The notes: generated by a model from the letters alone, not told the origin. A DNA stretch of 64,000 bases from Fasciolopsis buskii (GCA_008360955.1 LUCM01000101.1:107079-171078); one strand, 5' to 3'. Counted from the first letter of the stretch, positions 23,349-36,345 are shown. Program-made: numbers and translations.

Positions 23349-23628
23349 CGCTAGTGTTTGAGGAACCTTCTTGGTCTTCGTCCAGAGGATTTGAAGGATT
23401 CACATGGAGTCGTGAATCATGACCCAAACCAGATGCTGCTGTGAAAATACGATTGTGATTAGGTGAAATAAGCGGCCCAAAAGATGAAGATCTGCTTTTG
23501 TTTACTCGAGGTGTTTGGTCTATCCAAGGTTCGGCCACATTGCAGAGGGGCATCTCTGTGTCTGATTTTACAAAGTGATAGCCAGAAACAGACAAAGTGC
23601 GCTCAAGCCGTTCAATTGCTGTTGGATT
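23349..23628 (-). CDS. Exon 3 of uncharacterised Ser/Pro-rich protein gene
   Basis: A 280-nt exon encoding residues 95-187. A long pyrimidine-rich tract ends GATCTAG (acceptor AG at 23,630-23,629); the donor is AGCG|GTAAGT (23,348-23,343). It enters in phase 0, as exon 2 exits, and leaves in phase 1, which gives GAA on joining exon 4. The peptide begins NPTAIERLERTLSVSGYHF, a short charged helix-like stretch. It continues with SRSSSFGPLISPNHN (a possible basophilic phosphosite) and ends in an acidic DEDQEG patch. No family was recognised. The exon lies about 15 kb from each neighbour, separated from them by introns full of repeats. Confidence 0.8.
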
Positions 23629-23912
23629 CTAGATCAAAGGCAAATGAAAAAACAAGTGTAGAATGGAAAGAAAATAGTGCGTTTTGGAACGATGACTAAC
23701 TGACGGATCAATAAGTGAGAAATGGCCAAAAGATTACCAAAGTGAGTTTTTATCAGGCAATCGAAACGGCGAGTCTATTTAATTCTCAATAGAAATAAAG
23801 TGTCTGCGCGATTAGTGTATCAATTAGTGCATCGAATATAGACAATTTTTCACGAGGCATTACGCTTCGCTGGATGCTCATTTGTCAAATTCTTCAACAT
23901 TATGCTCACTGA

Positions 23913-23967
23913 TTATATATATATTTTATATATATATATATATATATTTTATATATATATATATATA
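23913..23967. repeat. TA-rich microsatellite
   Basis: A (TA)n tract broken by two TTTT interruptions. Confidence 0.9.
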
Positions 23968-24479
23968 ACATCATGCAACATATAATACGTAAATTTATAT
24001 TCTAGTAGGGGAATGTGACGAAATCAGCTCTGGATTTGATTTCCTTCGGTGCTTTGCGTCTTTTTTTGATAGCGCGCAAAAGATACCAACTGTCATTGGT
24101 TAGAAAAGCCGAGGAATATAGCTCAGAATCAAACGCAGTGTTGCGAATACCATGGACCCAGCTGGCAGGATCGAAATCCCAATAACAAATGTTGAGCAAG
24201 TCTACATTCTCTTTCATGACATTTTTTACATGGTGTTATATTAACATCAAGGTAACTATACAGAGCCAAAGGACGCCTCGTTAGCAGAAAAGCCGAACAC
24301 CGAGCCTCATCCACCATCGGTAGCCGAACGTTTTCGTCCCTAACTAAAGCAGTTTCCTACAAATTTCGCCCTACTAATTCTCATTTGATCTAATTCTTCT
24401 GGTGATTATGTCTCTGAAACGCACGAGACAGCTGAGATTTTTGCTCCAACTCCACTTTACCTAATTATTGTTAGTACTT

Positions 24480-25940
24480 GACTTTCTCCTCTTTCAATGT
24501 TCCACGTTTTATATCTCGTATTAGCACTAGGAAGATTCGCCAAGCGCTAGCTTCCCTGAACTTATTCGCACCACACGGTATGGACGGTGTCCCACCCATG
24601 GTCCTTAATATGTCTGACCCTGACTTGGCAACCTCTTTTATCTTCCTCTTTCTCTCTGCCTCAAACTCTCAACATTTCGGCCCTCAAATCCGATGATCCT
24701 TCCGACTCTAACAACTATCGCCCAACTTCCCTCATACATCTACTTCGAAAGTTTTTCAAACTGCCATCTCCGACCAACGAGGTTCATTTTTTGGACGCGA
24801 AGGACCGTTGAGCGACCATCAACATAGATTCCAATCGCACTGTTCAACCGATGATCTACTAGCTTTCGTCTTACACTCCTAGTCAGCTATACTCGATATC
24901 TATGGAGAAACACGTAGTCTCGCTAGATACCTCTAAAGCTTTCAACCGAGTTTGTCTGGAAAGTTATTTTGTGAAACTGCTTAGGTTCGGATTCTCCCGG
25001 TTGCCGTATTGTGAACATCAAGTTTCCTCAGTAAGCGAACCATCTCCGTTCGAGTCGATGAGGTCCTGTCCCAGCCATTTCCCGTAAATAACAGCGTTCC
25101 CCGAAATTCAGCGCTTACATCCAGTCTTTTCCTTTTAATCATTCGAGAACTCATATCCATTACCTCCAACCCAGTCCACTGTGTGACGGATAACTACAAT
25201 CTCCACCTTTCCCTTTTTAATCGTAATGCTCGCTGTGCAAAGACCAGCATCGATCGTGACCGCTGCCGTCAGCGCATCCTTAACCGCACTCTTGAGTGCA
25301 TCTCTTCTTCAAAAACTGCTCGTCTAGTGCTTCCTAAACATTTACGTTCAATTCCATTGGGACAGTTTGCTCTCCCCATTGCTGTTCTTTGATTCGTTCG
25401 ATTCAGCGCCTTTCCTCAGCTTACCCATTGGTTCATCACTACATTGGTCTTCCTATCTGAGCTTGTGTTTCGTGCTGAGCGCAAACCTTGGATTTCTGCT
25501 ACGTGACAAGCAATTCTTTCAATTCAGCTCTTCTTTTTTGCATACTGCTCCACTCCGCATTGCACTGGAATACTGCAGTCATGTGTGGAGTGGAGCTTCG
25601 TCCAGTTTTCTTCCGATTTTTGATTGGGTTCAATGAAGGGTCATCTGGCTGGTCGACGACCGTGCCTTAACGCCTGCTTTGCAGTCACCAGTCCATTATT
25701 AGGCAGTTGCTCTGCTATCTCCTTTCAAGCGATAATATTGTTTTTCGTCCTTCGGAGCTTGGCCAAGCAGTTCTTCTTCATGTGATGTTTTCCGACATTC
25801 TCACACACAGACAGCTAGTCATCTTTACGAAGTCTCCGTTACTAGGTGTTTTACTTCGTTCTCTCAATCTTCATTCCCTCCCTCCGGACTTTTGTATTCC
25901 CACCCAATTGCAATCTTCTATTCAAGAACAGGATTAGTCG
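24480..25940 (+). mobile_element. Jockey-like LINE relic
   Basis: Plus-strand blocks in shifting frames follow the order of a Jockey-type polymerase. First are LASLNLFAPHGMDGVPPMVL (the GPDGIP motif) and a DDPSDSNNYRPTSLI block. SLDTSKAFNRV follows (catalytic block A, with D kept). LEYCSHVWSGA comes next, and last a C-terminal tail with ASHLYEVSVTRC, RTSFSQSSFPPS-like and neighbouring pieces. The YADD region is not readable. Many frameshifts and stops mean that it is dead. It lies in intron 2 of the host gene, antisense to it. Confidence 0.72.
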
Positions 25941-26049
25941 ACTGACTCTTATGAGGATTTTCCTCTGCCCCCCCCCACTAAAGTGTCTTTTCATCATGGT
26001 TACTGTTTAGGCAGTACTTCGTGTTATGCGTAATGACAAAATTCAACTC

Positions 26050-27500
26050 CCGTTCTCGGAGATTTTGTATTCCGAGATAGTCTGTTCTGCATTCAGATAA
26101 TCGTTTGTTGTCACCCGTCAATATCGCTTTTTGCTGAGCGTGTAGCTTCGTGGTGTAGATTATGGTAGTCGGATGAATTGTGCACTCTCGCGTCCCTAGC
26201 CTAAGCGTACCAGTTAAGAGTTTTCATAGATATCCGATCCCTTCTGTCCCATTCGGGTTTGTTTAGCTATTAGAGGGGTGCGCTGGTGATGGATACAGCC
26301 CATCTAGACTGCCATCTTCGTCGATCTCAGCCAGTTTAAACGTGGTAGCACTTGGCGGGGTTTTTGAGGTTGTCTGGAGTTTCTAGCTTGGACACGTCAA
26401 CTCTGCAATGCGGTTGGATGTTCTGTCTTGTTGAAAGGTGAAGTTTGAGGCTATCCCGTGCTACTGTGTGGCTCTAGCGCTTGATGTTTCCTGTCACGCC
26501 ATCACGGTATGCCCGGCAGTCTTCGATCGACGGTGACCAGCGAGAATGCAACAAGATATAGTCGATCTGATACACATCATCAGTGTTTGGCTCATCCTGT
26601 AGAGTGAAGGCATAGACTGCAATGACAGTCACCTTGAAAGGAATGCTCCTGAACCGTGCCAATGCAATTCTTGAAGAAACTGATTCCTAAGAGATCAGGA
26701 TGCCGTGAGCTCGACTGTTTGTTTTAATTGCAGCACCGTGAAGTTCCGAGTTGTCTTTTGGCCCACTATGATAAATCTGATAGGAGGCCTTCGTTTTGGG
26801 TACTAAAGTACACCGGCTACCGGGGTTGGGTAGACACACTTCGGATAGATAAGCAACGCCGATCCCGTAATCGTAGAACTTATACATGGAAATGTCTTGG
26901 CTACCTGTATCTAGAGGTGTTCTCCCGTTCCAGCATGTACGCAGGACTTGGTGTTTAGGTTTACATTCCCAGTTCGTATCTGGGCCACCGCAGCCGCTGG
27001 GGGTATACAAGGGTCATCGCTTACCGAGGACCCCGTAACATAATGAGAGCAAACCAGAGACAAAATCTATAAAGATAATTGAGCTTTTGGCCGAGGTGGC
27101 ACCTCTAGCCAGTGCACAACTAAGTGCGACCCGCCGGGCAACAGGACGATCAAATGTTGATAACCGGTTGCCAACCGAACGGCTCACGTGCCTTTTAGTG
27201 ATGATCGACCAATCCGAGACGCTGAATGCATCCGATGTGCACGGTTGCCGATGGCTCACCAAGAGCTCATTCGCTATTTGAAAGAACTGACGGCAACCAC
27301 CGGGTGCAAACAACCCTGTTCACCGAATGAATTACCCTGGTAGCAGTTGGATCCAACGGATCTCATCAACCTCCCCGAGAGTATTCGTCTTCGCATGCTG
27401 GAAGCTGCCTCATCAAGGTTTTTAGTCATGGCTACCCTCAGCCTGGTCGAGCGGTGTGCCGGGGTGTGGCCCCTGATGCATACCCCAGCTTCATGGAGCC
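26050..27500 (-). mobile_element. RTE family B LINE, 5' UTR and endonuclease
   Basis: On the minus strand a GC-rich stretch (27,500-27,010) precedes an endonuclease domain. It has the LRTCWNGRTPLDTGSQDISMY start (the WNVRTLL motif), VAYLSEVCLPNPGSR (the LSEVR catalytic Glu block), a YHSGPKDNSELHGAAI block, VTVIAVYAFTL (the AYAPT block) and YQIDYILLHSRWSPSIEDCRAYRD (the DYI/V block). The part between AYAPT and DYI is deleted, including the GDFNA motif. Sequence down to about 26,050 is the decayed linker. It is defective. Confidence 0.75.
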
Positions 27501-27879
27501 AAAGGTGAGGGTTGAGTGGATAAAGAAGACCACAGGAATGGAAGATACTCCATGACAGTCTACCAAATCAGAGGCGCCATTCCCCTGATTTGCCTATGCA
27601 CCCCTATAAAGCTACTAACTGTCTGCACTGCTTATATTTTTGAGATATGTCCATCAATTCATGGAAAGGACCTTGATCATGAAGAATCTTGTTTGGTCAA
27701 GCTAAAGCGCGGACTGCTGCGGAAATCATTTCAAGTTTAGATCTGTATACCGGATATATGGAGGACATTCATCACTCGGGATTCTACGAGACCTCAATGA
27801 ATTTCTGCGCAGGTTTTGCGCTGCACATCCAACTGCCAAATTCATGTTAAGTTGGAAAAATCCCGGAACGAGAGATTGT

Positions 27880-28790
27880 GATTGGGAGCGTGCGTGCTCC
27901 ACATCCAAGCAGTTCTGAGAAAAGAGGAGTGATAGAGATAGGTGCGAAGCTTTTAGATAAGAGCTTGGTAAGGAAGGCTTGAAGTTTGAAAACGTGATAT
28001 GCGGATGAAGGTCAAAGGAATATGAGCCGATGAGGCAAACTCCAAAGATCGAAAACCGAAGTAGTAGTGACAGGAAATGGGTAGTGAAGTAACCACCTAA
28101 CGATAAGCTGGTGATTGTAAACTGGATTTTAAACGCAGGTCATTGAAGAGCCACATGGCCTTGGGTTGAACCCCAACAAGTGAAAGAGAAGTGAACGAGA
28201 CCCTACTCCCATATGTGATCGCAGTATATTAGTGCTAGGCGGACCTGAGCTTTGCACATTGGGAGACATAGGAATATAAACACACCTGTGGCGAACTGAA
28301 CCAACTGTGCGCACAGCACGAGAACCTAGCTGAGACCTGAAAGGAGACAGGCATAAGAAAGCTACAGATAGTCCAGGAAGAGAGAATCTGCTGAGTGTTG
28401 ATCCGCTGAATCAAAGCCCAGGCGAGCAGTGAGGGATTGATATTTGCATGTCACACAGAATGTTAAACGGAGTAATGAAGAGTGGTGCCGTCGTCAAAGG
28501 ACTGAGCCGGATTGGATATATTGGGTAGATTTAAATAGATAAAGAAAGAGTATGTGCGAGTACGGAATCCTGGGAAATCCCAGCATTCATGGAGAGCAGA
28601 TGAGGTAGGATGCCACCGACGCGGACCGCGGTGGTCCGCTTGTACGAAGAAACTTGGCGTTCACATTACAAGCGCTAGGGAGAAACCGGTAGTGGTTAGC
28701 TTAATCAGCAGGCATTGGCACGAAAATTTATCGAAGGCCTTGGAAATATCAAATGAGACCACGTGTATTTCTCCCTGAGGCTTGTCCCCC
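27880..28790 (-). mobile_element. Jockey-like LINE relic, 3' part
   Basis: The minus strand reads HVVSFDISKAFDKF (catalytic block A) near 28,770. PAQSFDDGTTLHYS follows near 28,490; this is the FADDTTL catalytic block, with DD kept but FA changed. Next is NPSLLAW. The C-terminal tail near 28,070-27,900 has LQSPAYRR and VVTSL, ISRFQTS and LRTYLYHSSF blocks. This is the same type as the copy at 24,480 on the other strand. Its 5' half is missing where the family A RTE begins, which suggests that the RTE copy inserted into or next to it. Confidence 0.7.
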
Positions 28791-31700
28791 TATGCCTCAG
28801 CCGACACTAGGGAACTGCACCTTGACTTCTTGGGACGGCTTGCCCGCCTCCATGATACAGCGAGCTGTACAGGATTGCTTATCTCAAGCTGAGGATCCAA
28901 TCATACGTGCACGGTCAATGGGTAAAGGCCTGACGAAGCAGTCTCCTGGTCCTCCAAGTCAATGTGCGCACTCTTATGCAAATCGGCCAACAGGCTTGTT
29001 TGGCTCTGACAGTGGACTCACTTTCGATTGATGCCTGCTGTGTGAGTGAAACACGAATTCAGGATTCGAGTAGAGTAATTCAACTAAATGCCTCTAGTGC
29101 CTCGTCAAGACATTTCCTTCGCACTTCAGGAGACGAAGCAGCCCAAGCTGCGGGTCAACGCGGTGTAGGAATAACATTGAGTGAGAAGACTGAAGCAACC
29201 CTTCTAGACTGGATCCCAGTCAACAGTCGCTTGTGTGCCATGAGACTGCAGGGGTCAGTCGGCGTCCGGAAGGATAGTGGTGTGAAGCGTAGTCTATTTG
29301 TTATCTCGGCATACGCTCCAACGTACTGCAGCACTGACATGGAGAAAGACGAGTTTTACGATGACCTCGTCACCCTTGTTCGGAAGACCAAACGCCATGA
29401 CATTGTAGTGGTAGCAAGTAATTTTATTGCACAAGTTGAAACATTTAGTGCATCGGAGTCCTGTTTAGGTGAGCGGTGCACCTTGCCTGCTCAGCGAAAG
29501 AAAGAATTCTTCAATTCTGTGCGGACAATAATTTATTCCTGGCTAATACGAATTTCCGACACAGTTTGCATCGCACAGCGACATGGCACTCCTATTCGAC
29601 AAGTAGTCTGAATCAGATTGACCATATTGCAGTAAGCTACTGCTGGCGCGATTCTGTCGAGAAATGGGGATCGTACTGAACCACGTGCGTTGAATCGAAC
29701 CATGCGTTAGGCTTGACGCGATTTTTGCTACAGCTCAACGGCCATAGACTTATAGACTCACAAGCCTGATTGGTCATTGAACATGTCTGATTCGGCTGTT
29801 TGCAACAGCTATAAGCAGAAACTATCCGAGGAACTAGGAAGTTCGACGATCAGTGGGATCAAATCAAGCAGGCCATGCATTTGGCAGCAGATTTCGCCTG
29901 TAGTCTGACTACATCTCGCAGGGGTTGCTGAGCCTAATGGAGCAAAAACGTCAGCTTTCCAACCGCAAGGAGATCGACAGCTACAGCACCAACTGACGAT
30001 AAGCCTTTAGAATGACCGTGTAAGCTGTTGGGTTAAGGTAGATGAAGAGATGGAAGTAGTGGTAGAGTCAGGTAACAGTCAAACACTGCTCAAGTTTATG
30101 CGATACCGGTAGGGGATGAAATTCGGTTAATGAAGTCGTGCGCAGTAGAAATGGAGGTCATCCATGGCAGACAACAAAACCTGGACCGTTGGGTTGAATG
30201 TTCCAAGGATCAGCTTAGCTGGCCGCAAGCTAATGTATTTAGGCCGACGTCTGCAGAGGCGGATCTTTTGGATTTGTCTGTTGACTCTCCAACGGAATTG
30301 GAAGTAGAGTGGAATATTCGACCTCTTAAGAGGGGAAAAGAAGCCGGTCCTGACGAACTTCCCCTAGTTCTTTTCAAACTGGGTGGAGAAGCCATGATAA
30401 AATCACTAATTTCCTTGCCTCATGATATTTGGGACGAGGGACGTGTTCCGTTATCGCGAGGTGATTGTACTCAACTTCAAGAAGTACACACGAGGTGACT
30501 GTGGCAATCATCGTGCGATTAGTTTAATCCCGACAATTGCTAACGTCTTAGCTTCGACAATGCTGCACCGTCTGACACCGGTTCACAAGAGTAATATCCG
30601 CGAACAACCGGCCGGATTTCGGCGATTTCGAGGTTGTATTGACCAGATATTTACTCTTCGCCAGGTACTGGAAACACGCCACACACTACCGCCTACGATC
30701 GTAGTCTTTCTTGACGTGAAAGGTGCGTTCAACTAAGTGGATCGGACAGCACTATTCAGTTCTCCGCCGGAAGGGCAAGCCAGCGACGCTCATGAACCTG
30801 TTGCGAGCATTGTACTTGCAATACTGAAGGTCGCGTTACAGTAAGAGGTGATTCACCAAGACCATTCGAAACCTCTAGCGGTGTTCGCCAAGGGTGCTCC
30901 ATCTATTCATTCTTGTTCAAATTCGTCATAGACGAACGAAGAGAGCTGTGGGTCTCCAGGATGTTGGGGTCGAAATGGAAAATGATGAGAAGCCGTGATC
31001 TAGATTACGCAGACGACTTCGTGCGCCTGTTCGAGTCCGCGGACCATGCACAACGTGCACTAGATAGACTCTCGAGTTCTGTAGATCGTTTCGGCACGTG
31101 CTTTGCACCCTGAAAGTTTAAAGTGCTGTTATAGGAGTGCACGACAATAGTCCCGAATTTGTTAGTGGATGGAGAGGAACTAACTATTGTGGACCGTTTC
31201 ACTTGCCTTAGTGGCTGCGTGTCGAACGATGGTAGCTCGGCAATAGAGGTAAACACGCACATAAGGCCCGAGCGGCTTACCCTGGACTGAAGCACTCGTG
31301 GTGTCGGTCTGATATTTCACTGAAGTTGAAAGGTCGTGTGTACTGTGCTGCAGTGCGTTCAGTTCTGTTGTACGGTTGCGAGACATGGAGTATGCGTGTC
31401 GGAGATGATCGTCCCTTGGAGATTTCCGATCACCGATGTCTACGTAGTATGGCTAGGATTGGATGGAGTGACTGGGTCAGTATTGTTTGAGGTCAGGAAC
31501 CTAGTACTAGTTGCCGGTTCTGAGAATACTTCATCTCAGCGTATGAAGCTTAGTAGACTAGGCTGGTTGGGTCACATGTTGCGTATGGCGAAAACTCGTT
31601 TACCACACGATGCCCAATGTTGCGTCCCTCCCACGGATTGGAAAAAGCCATATGGAAGCCAGCAGATGACGTGGCAACGTGGGATTAGAAAATGCACAGA

Positions 31701-32030
31701 GGACTTAGGCAAAGTAATTGTCTCACATCGTCGTGGTTGGGGCCCGAAGGACCCGTCAACCAGTTGGCTGAAGACATCTGAGGGATATGGCAGTGAGCCG
31801 TGAACAGTGGCGATTGTGTTGTCATTTTCCATCGAATCAGAATGATTGAAAGAGAGCGTACGTACAGTTTGACTGTGTTCCGCGTGTCGGCTGCTGCAGT
31901 AGTTTAATCTTTTCTCATCTGTGTAGGTCCACACCTTGTTCCCCTTGAAAACATGTAACTCTGGGGAAAAGGCAGCGGTCAGTGAGGCTTGTCTTGCTGT
32001 TTAACGCTGAACGATAGTGATAGTGATGAT
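28790..32030 (+). mobile_element. RTE family A LINE, near full length, frameshifted
   Basis: The best-preserved element of the window. The 5' block is at about 28,800-28,960. The endonuclease is at 28,964-29,670 (CCVSETRIQ; SLFVISAYAPT; VVVASNFIAQVE, a damaged GDFNAQVG; then, after a +1 shift near 29,505, IDHIAVSYCW). RT is at 30,130-31,110, with a GPDELP block, NHRAISLIPTIANVLAS, PAGFRRFRGCIDQIFTLRQ, VVFLDVKGAFN and DLDYADDFVRLFESADHAQ with the catalytic YADD intact. The C-terminal tail is at 31,180-31,800 (CVSNDGSS; RLGWLGHMLRM; WLKTSEGYGSE). The 3' UTR block (GGGGAAAAGGCAGCGGTCAG) ends in GATAGTGATAGTGATGATGA, the short-repeat tail typical of RTE elements. At least five frameshifts or stops inactivate it. 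Confidence 0.88.
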
Positions 32031-32139
32031 GACAGCTCTTCAAGGCTAGCAAGAACCTGTCCCAATGCTCATGCTTTGTGGTGGTCAGCAAGAAATAGTT
32101 AGCTTTAATCATCTGAGGAGACTAATTATAAACGCCGGA

Positions 32140-32803
32140 GATGTTCGGGGTGAGATCGTATCACAAACTGCAAAAGCCAGAGTAGCTTTCGTGAACCTGT
32201 GGCACGTGGCGCGGCTTTATTTCGAGTGAAGGGTATGCAGTGCCGCAGTTCGTGACGCTCTGCTTTATGGTTGCGAGACCTGGCCTTTTCGCGTTCAGAA
32301 TGCCCAGGAACTTTGCGGATTCGACCACCGGTATTTCCGAAGCATTGTGAGCAACGATGAAGTGTGTCGTCCTATATTCGGTGCAAACAATCGTACTGCG
32401 TATGCTCTCCCATTACCTACCTTTTCGTGCTGTTTTTTGCACGTACTGGGCAAAGCTGGAGGAAGCGAGCCGGCGATCATGCTATGACGTGGTTTGGAAG
32501 TATGGAGAAATTAGCTTTGGGTTTGATATTGGCTGGGGCTTCTTGCTTTTCTAGTTGAAGCCCAAGTGATAAAGATTATCGATGGTCGGAGACTGAGTGA
32601 CGGCACAGAAGAGAAGTCATTGACGCGAATGCTGTTATGGCGGTCTTTAAAAATCGTGCCTCGGGAAAAGTACCGGAGACAGCGCAAAAAAGCAAACGGT
32701 GTAAAATGAAAACACTGAAAACATTATTTTATTCTATTGTTGCCGTTTCACTTGCGACCCAGTTTACGTGTTACTCCGTTGGCACCGTGAGTGTCTTCAA
32801 GCC

Positions 32804-32806
<3 letters not shown>
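32140..32806 (+). mobile_element. RTE family B LINE, 3' end
   Basis: The plus strand reads AAVRDALLYGCETWPFRVQNAQEL, then DHRYFRSIV. After a shift come LSHYLPFRAVF and TGQSWRKRAGDHAMTW, the C-terminal tail blocks of RTE elements. It differs from family A (WPFRV versus WSLRV, and a GQSWRK block). It ends in a long TA microsatellite. It follows family A by about 100 bp on the same strand. Confidence 0.72.
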
Positions 32807-32851
<45 letters not shown>

Positions 32852-32897
32852 CATTATATATACACATACATACATGTACATATATATAAATATATTA
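32807..32897. repeat. TA/ATAC microsatellite at LINE 3' end
   Basis: A (TA)n tract of about 45 bp followed by ACATACATAC-type repeats, directly after the RTE family B tail. Confidence 0.9.
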
Positions 32898-33789
32898 AGC
32901 CAAAATCTCAGACCTTAGTGGCATGCTAAGATTAGGCTATCCATTGCTGTCACATGCCGTTTCGTTAATCCAAATTCGTCACTCACGAAAGTCACGCATA
33001 ACCTTAAAGTCTCATTGTTGTCAGACGCAGTTGCTATTTCCATTTTGAACAATTTGACCCATAGTTCTTGTGAAAACCCGAATAATTAACCCTTGCTGAT
33101 GTCGTCGTGGCTTGTTCATTCTCTTACAATGCCCAAACTAGTGTTCCTGTCCCAATAGACTTAGTGTGCTCTGGAGAATTCAGTATCTTTGGCGGGCCCT
33201 AGGATTGGGGTCGAAATCTGCTACAAAGTGCACCCACCCGTCTGATATGGTCCGTGTTCATCTAAATCACTGTTCAGGTGAATTATTAATTCACTTGAGG
33301 GTTTTGCTCGTAACCGGTGCGAACATATAGTCGCCCTTTCAGATTCGCTTTTTTACTCTTTAAGTGGTTATCGAAGTGGCCTTATCTTCGTGTGAGTTTA
33401 GTCCTAAGAAAATTTGCCTGACTCAAAATGTACGCACTGTGCTGTACACCTGAGCAAAGATCCGAGTACGAAGCACGTATTTCTGGATCTAGTATGTCCT
33501 TTAGTATGTCCTTTTCGCATTCAAGGTGCATCTCACATGACGGCGGCTACGGGTTGAGTTATCGTCGCTTACGCAAAAACCGGTTAGCGTTGACCGATTT
33601 GACGCATCTATGGTGTCGATGTGACACTGATTTATCGATCAGAGGTCGACTTTGCACAACAGTCAAGTCGACCCCTAAAGTGGCTGGATTCTGTGAACGA
33701 GATAGTATGAGCAGTGATATTGTCTCAGTATTAGACTGGGCCATAACTTAACGCAGGAAAACGACACCTGCTTTCAAAAAAGCGCAGAG

Positions 33790-34420
33790 TGCATTACGGT
33801 TGCACACGAGGACAGCCTTTTTACAATAAATACAGTAAGCAAACTAAAGAACATTGGAATCCAAGTTACGCCGGATTTTCAGTGGTCTGACCAGTGTGTT
33901 TTGGCTGCAAAGAAAGCCAGGGGAGAGACTCTAGACTGAGGTCAGCACTGTTGTGTCGAAATGCGAAGAGTTTCGTTTCTCCGTATGAGGCTTTTGTTGA
34001 GCCTCATTTGGAGTACTGCGCTCAGGTTTGGTTGTCTCATTCCAAAAAGATAAGGACTGCTTGGAGAAGATGCAACGACTAACCACACATGACTGAAGGT
34101 CAAGCAGAAGACATATGATGAGACTGGCTGGCTTGGGCTTGTTCTCATTGAAACGCCGAATAGCTTGCGGGGATTTAATTGAGATGTTCAAGGTGGTTAG
34201 AGATCGAAGTGGAATTCGTCCCGAGACCCTTTCCACGAAAACCTCGACTCCGGAACCAGGGAGAATGGATATAAAGTGACAAAGCATCACCCTCGTGTAG
34301 CATCTAGAACGTAACTCTTCAGTAATAGAGTGGTAAATGGATGGTATAAGTTGTCTGGGGGACGCATGTAGGCAAGTAGGATGAGGTGAGTTAGTACGTC
34401 TGTATTCAAGGGGTACACAC
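33790..34420 (+). mobile_element. CR1-like LINE, 3' end of polymerase
   Basis: Across plus-strand frames one reads VTPDFQWSDQCVLAAKKA, FVEPHLEYCAQVWLSH (the LVRPHLEYCVQxW block), a GLFSLKRRIACGDLIEMFKVV block and RVASRT...FSNRVVNGWYKL. These are the ordered C-terminal blocks of CR1-group polymerases. Several stops and shifts occur. The 5' part was not found nearby. Confidence 0.75.
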
Positions 34421-35399
34421 ATTACCCTTGATATTGCACACCCGTTTTAGAACACTCGCAGAGTAATCGTTCTCTCGTCGTAAGGGTGAGATGAGTTTTT
34501 CTTTCTTTACGACTCCTTCGCAGCGGAAACGGGGTCGCTGGAACGCCAAGGATATTGCGAAAAACATAACACCTGCACAATTGGATGCGGATTTCTGTGC
34601 ATGCCACCGGAGGAACTCTGGACACTCGTTTGGCCTTTGGGGTCACTTCTGTTCTCTGCCAACTGAACTGAACTGTATTTGTATTCAAGAAAGTAAGACG
34701 AAACTGTTGTATTAATCGTCATGGGGCCATTTTAATCCCGTTAGTTATCAATATTGCTGCATCGGCTGGCACCTGGTTCCGAGAGTAACGTCGGCAAACA
34801 GTCGGCTTGATTTTGCCGAGATCGAGGTTCAGCAACCGGATCGTTAGCCCTCATCAATCAACTGAAACAGCCCACAGGAATATACACAACGTTGCCCGAC
34901 AACAGCGGTCTTCAAAGGCGCCTCGACTAGTTGACGGAACGGTGCTATCCGATGCCTGTTCTCGGACGAGTATGTACAAAGAGTTCGTCTATTTGTGGAG
35001 ATCGTACTGGCATACTGCTGGTCGCTTATGGGTATGAGGTGAACGACCGAACTCGTTCAAAACGGCCGACTGTGTATGAGAAGCGTGCTCCGTCCCACCA
35101 TTTTGGTTTGCTGTCGAGTGAAAAGGATGTGGACGGGGAACTGGCTGCACCGACTACCTGGTCCGCAGTTATGAAACGTGCACCGGACAGATTAGCGGGA
35201 GCTGTTTCTCCATTTGGCATATGCTTTACATCTTTAGGAATATAACGTTGTTGTAAAGATGTAAAGTTGTTGTAAACTGGGCGCCATTGACCTTGAGGTT
35301 GGTGCCAGATGAGGAACCAACAACTGTCGACTGTCTCATTTGCATGTGCTGCGTGGAGAAGAATGACACCACAGTAGTGAATTTGAACATCCATATGTA
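34421..35399. other. Anonymous stretch between LINE relics
   Basis: Open frames of about 100 codons exist on both strands (for example 34,931-35,245), but no motif was recognised. Confidence 0.35.
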
Positions 35400-35650
35400 C
35401 AAGGTGTGAGCGGTGTAAGCCGCACTGAAGCATTCAGCGGTGACCTGATAGTCGGCTGGTGATAGGTCGTACTTACTGTGCTCCGGTGCGTTACGTACTG
35501 TTGCATGGTTGGTAGACTTGGAATTCGCGTGCTAGAAATGTTTGTCTCGAGATTTTCGATCATCGAGATTTGCGTAGCATAGTATCATTGAGATGGAATA
35601 ATGACATGAGCAATGCTTTAGTCAGAGATTGGTTGGGGTGGGTGTCAACC
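35400..35650 (+). mobile_element. RTE-like LINE fragment (family B type)
   Basis: The plus strand, with stops, reads APVRYVLLHG, then LEIFDHRDLRSIVSLRWNNDMSNALVRD, the C-terminal YGCETW...FDHRCLRSI region of RTE elements. The sequence after about 35,650 is not clearly part of it. A GC-rich block at 35,850-36,120 may be the 5' UTR of another RTE copy. Confidence 0.55.
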
Positions 35651-36255
35651 TGTGGATACCACTCGAAATGTCCCAAGTGACTACGCGCCTCAAATATGCT
35701 CTGCTGAAGAAGTCCTACGTAATGCCTTTTCGTGGCGGAGTTGTTGGCAGAATGCGAGGACGAAAGAGCATACCCGATACTTACTACCGGATTGATTAAT
35801 CTTTGGTAATACGCCTGCGAGATGGTTAAACCTTGATTCCAAACCAATTATGAGGCGTACAAAGCATATGGCACTGTGGCCACCAGCGTCTGTGGCGGAG
35901 GAATGGGATCGGCACCCAGGGTGGTTGGCCGCAGCCCTATGAAGTGAGCCGCCAGTCAGCGGCTCCCAGGGGATTACAAGACCCAAAGATCGTTCCAGTG
36001 CTTTGTAGGTTAGACCATTTGGTCAGAGGACCGCAGCAGGTCTCCGTACGTCAACCTGTTACTTCGGTTTAACAGCCGAGTAGTGTAACTTCCACTGGCG
36101 AACTATGGATCCCGACGAATGAATGATATGGAGGTGGAGGATGAGACATATGCTGTGACTTCTACATATCTTTCATCTTTTACTTCCCTTATCAATGAAA
36201 TAACGACGCATATCATTTTTCAGGAAGGGGGCCGCGGCCAACAGAGGTGCCAAGT

Positions 36256-36345
36256 GGAGAAGCTGACCGGTGGTGGTGGGGTTCGAATCCGCGACCTTCA
36301 CGTGCAAATGCCACGACCTTATCCGCTTGGCCACCGCCATCCCCA
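36256..36345 (-). repeat. tRNA-like sequence (SINE head or tRNA pseudogene)
   Basis: The minus strand has an A-box-like GGTGGCCAAGCGGATAAGG and, about 30 bases on, a B-box-like GATTCGAACCC. The order and spacing are those of a tRNA or tRNA-derived SINE promoter. The T-stem closing pair is A opposite C, and I could not close a good anticodon stem around TTTGCAC, so it is unlikely to be a functional tRNA. It sits in intron 2, about 210 bp from a solo RTE 3' end. Confidence 0.45.
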
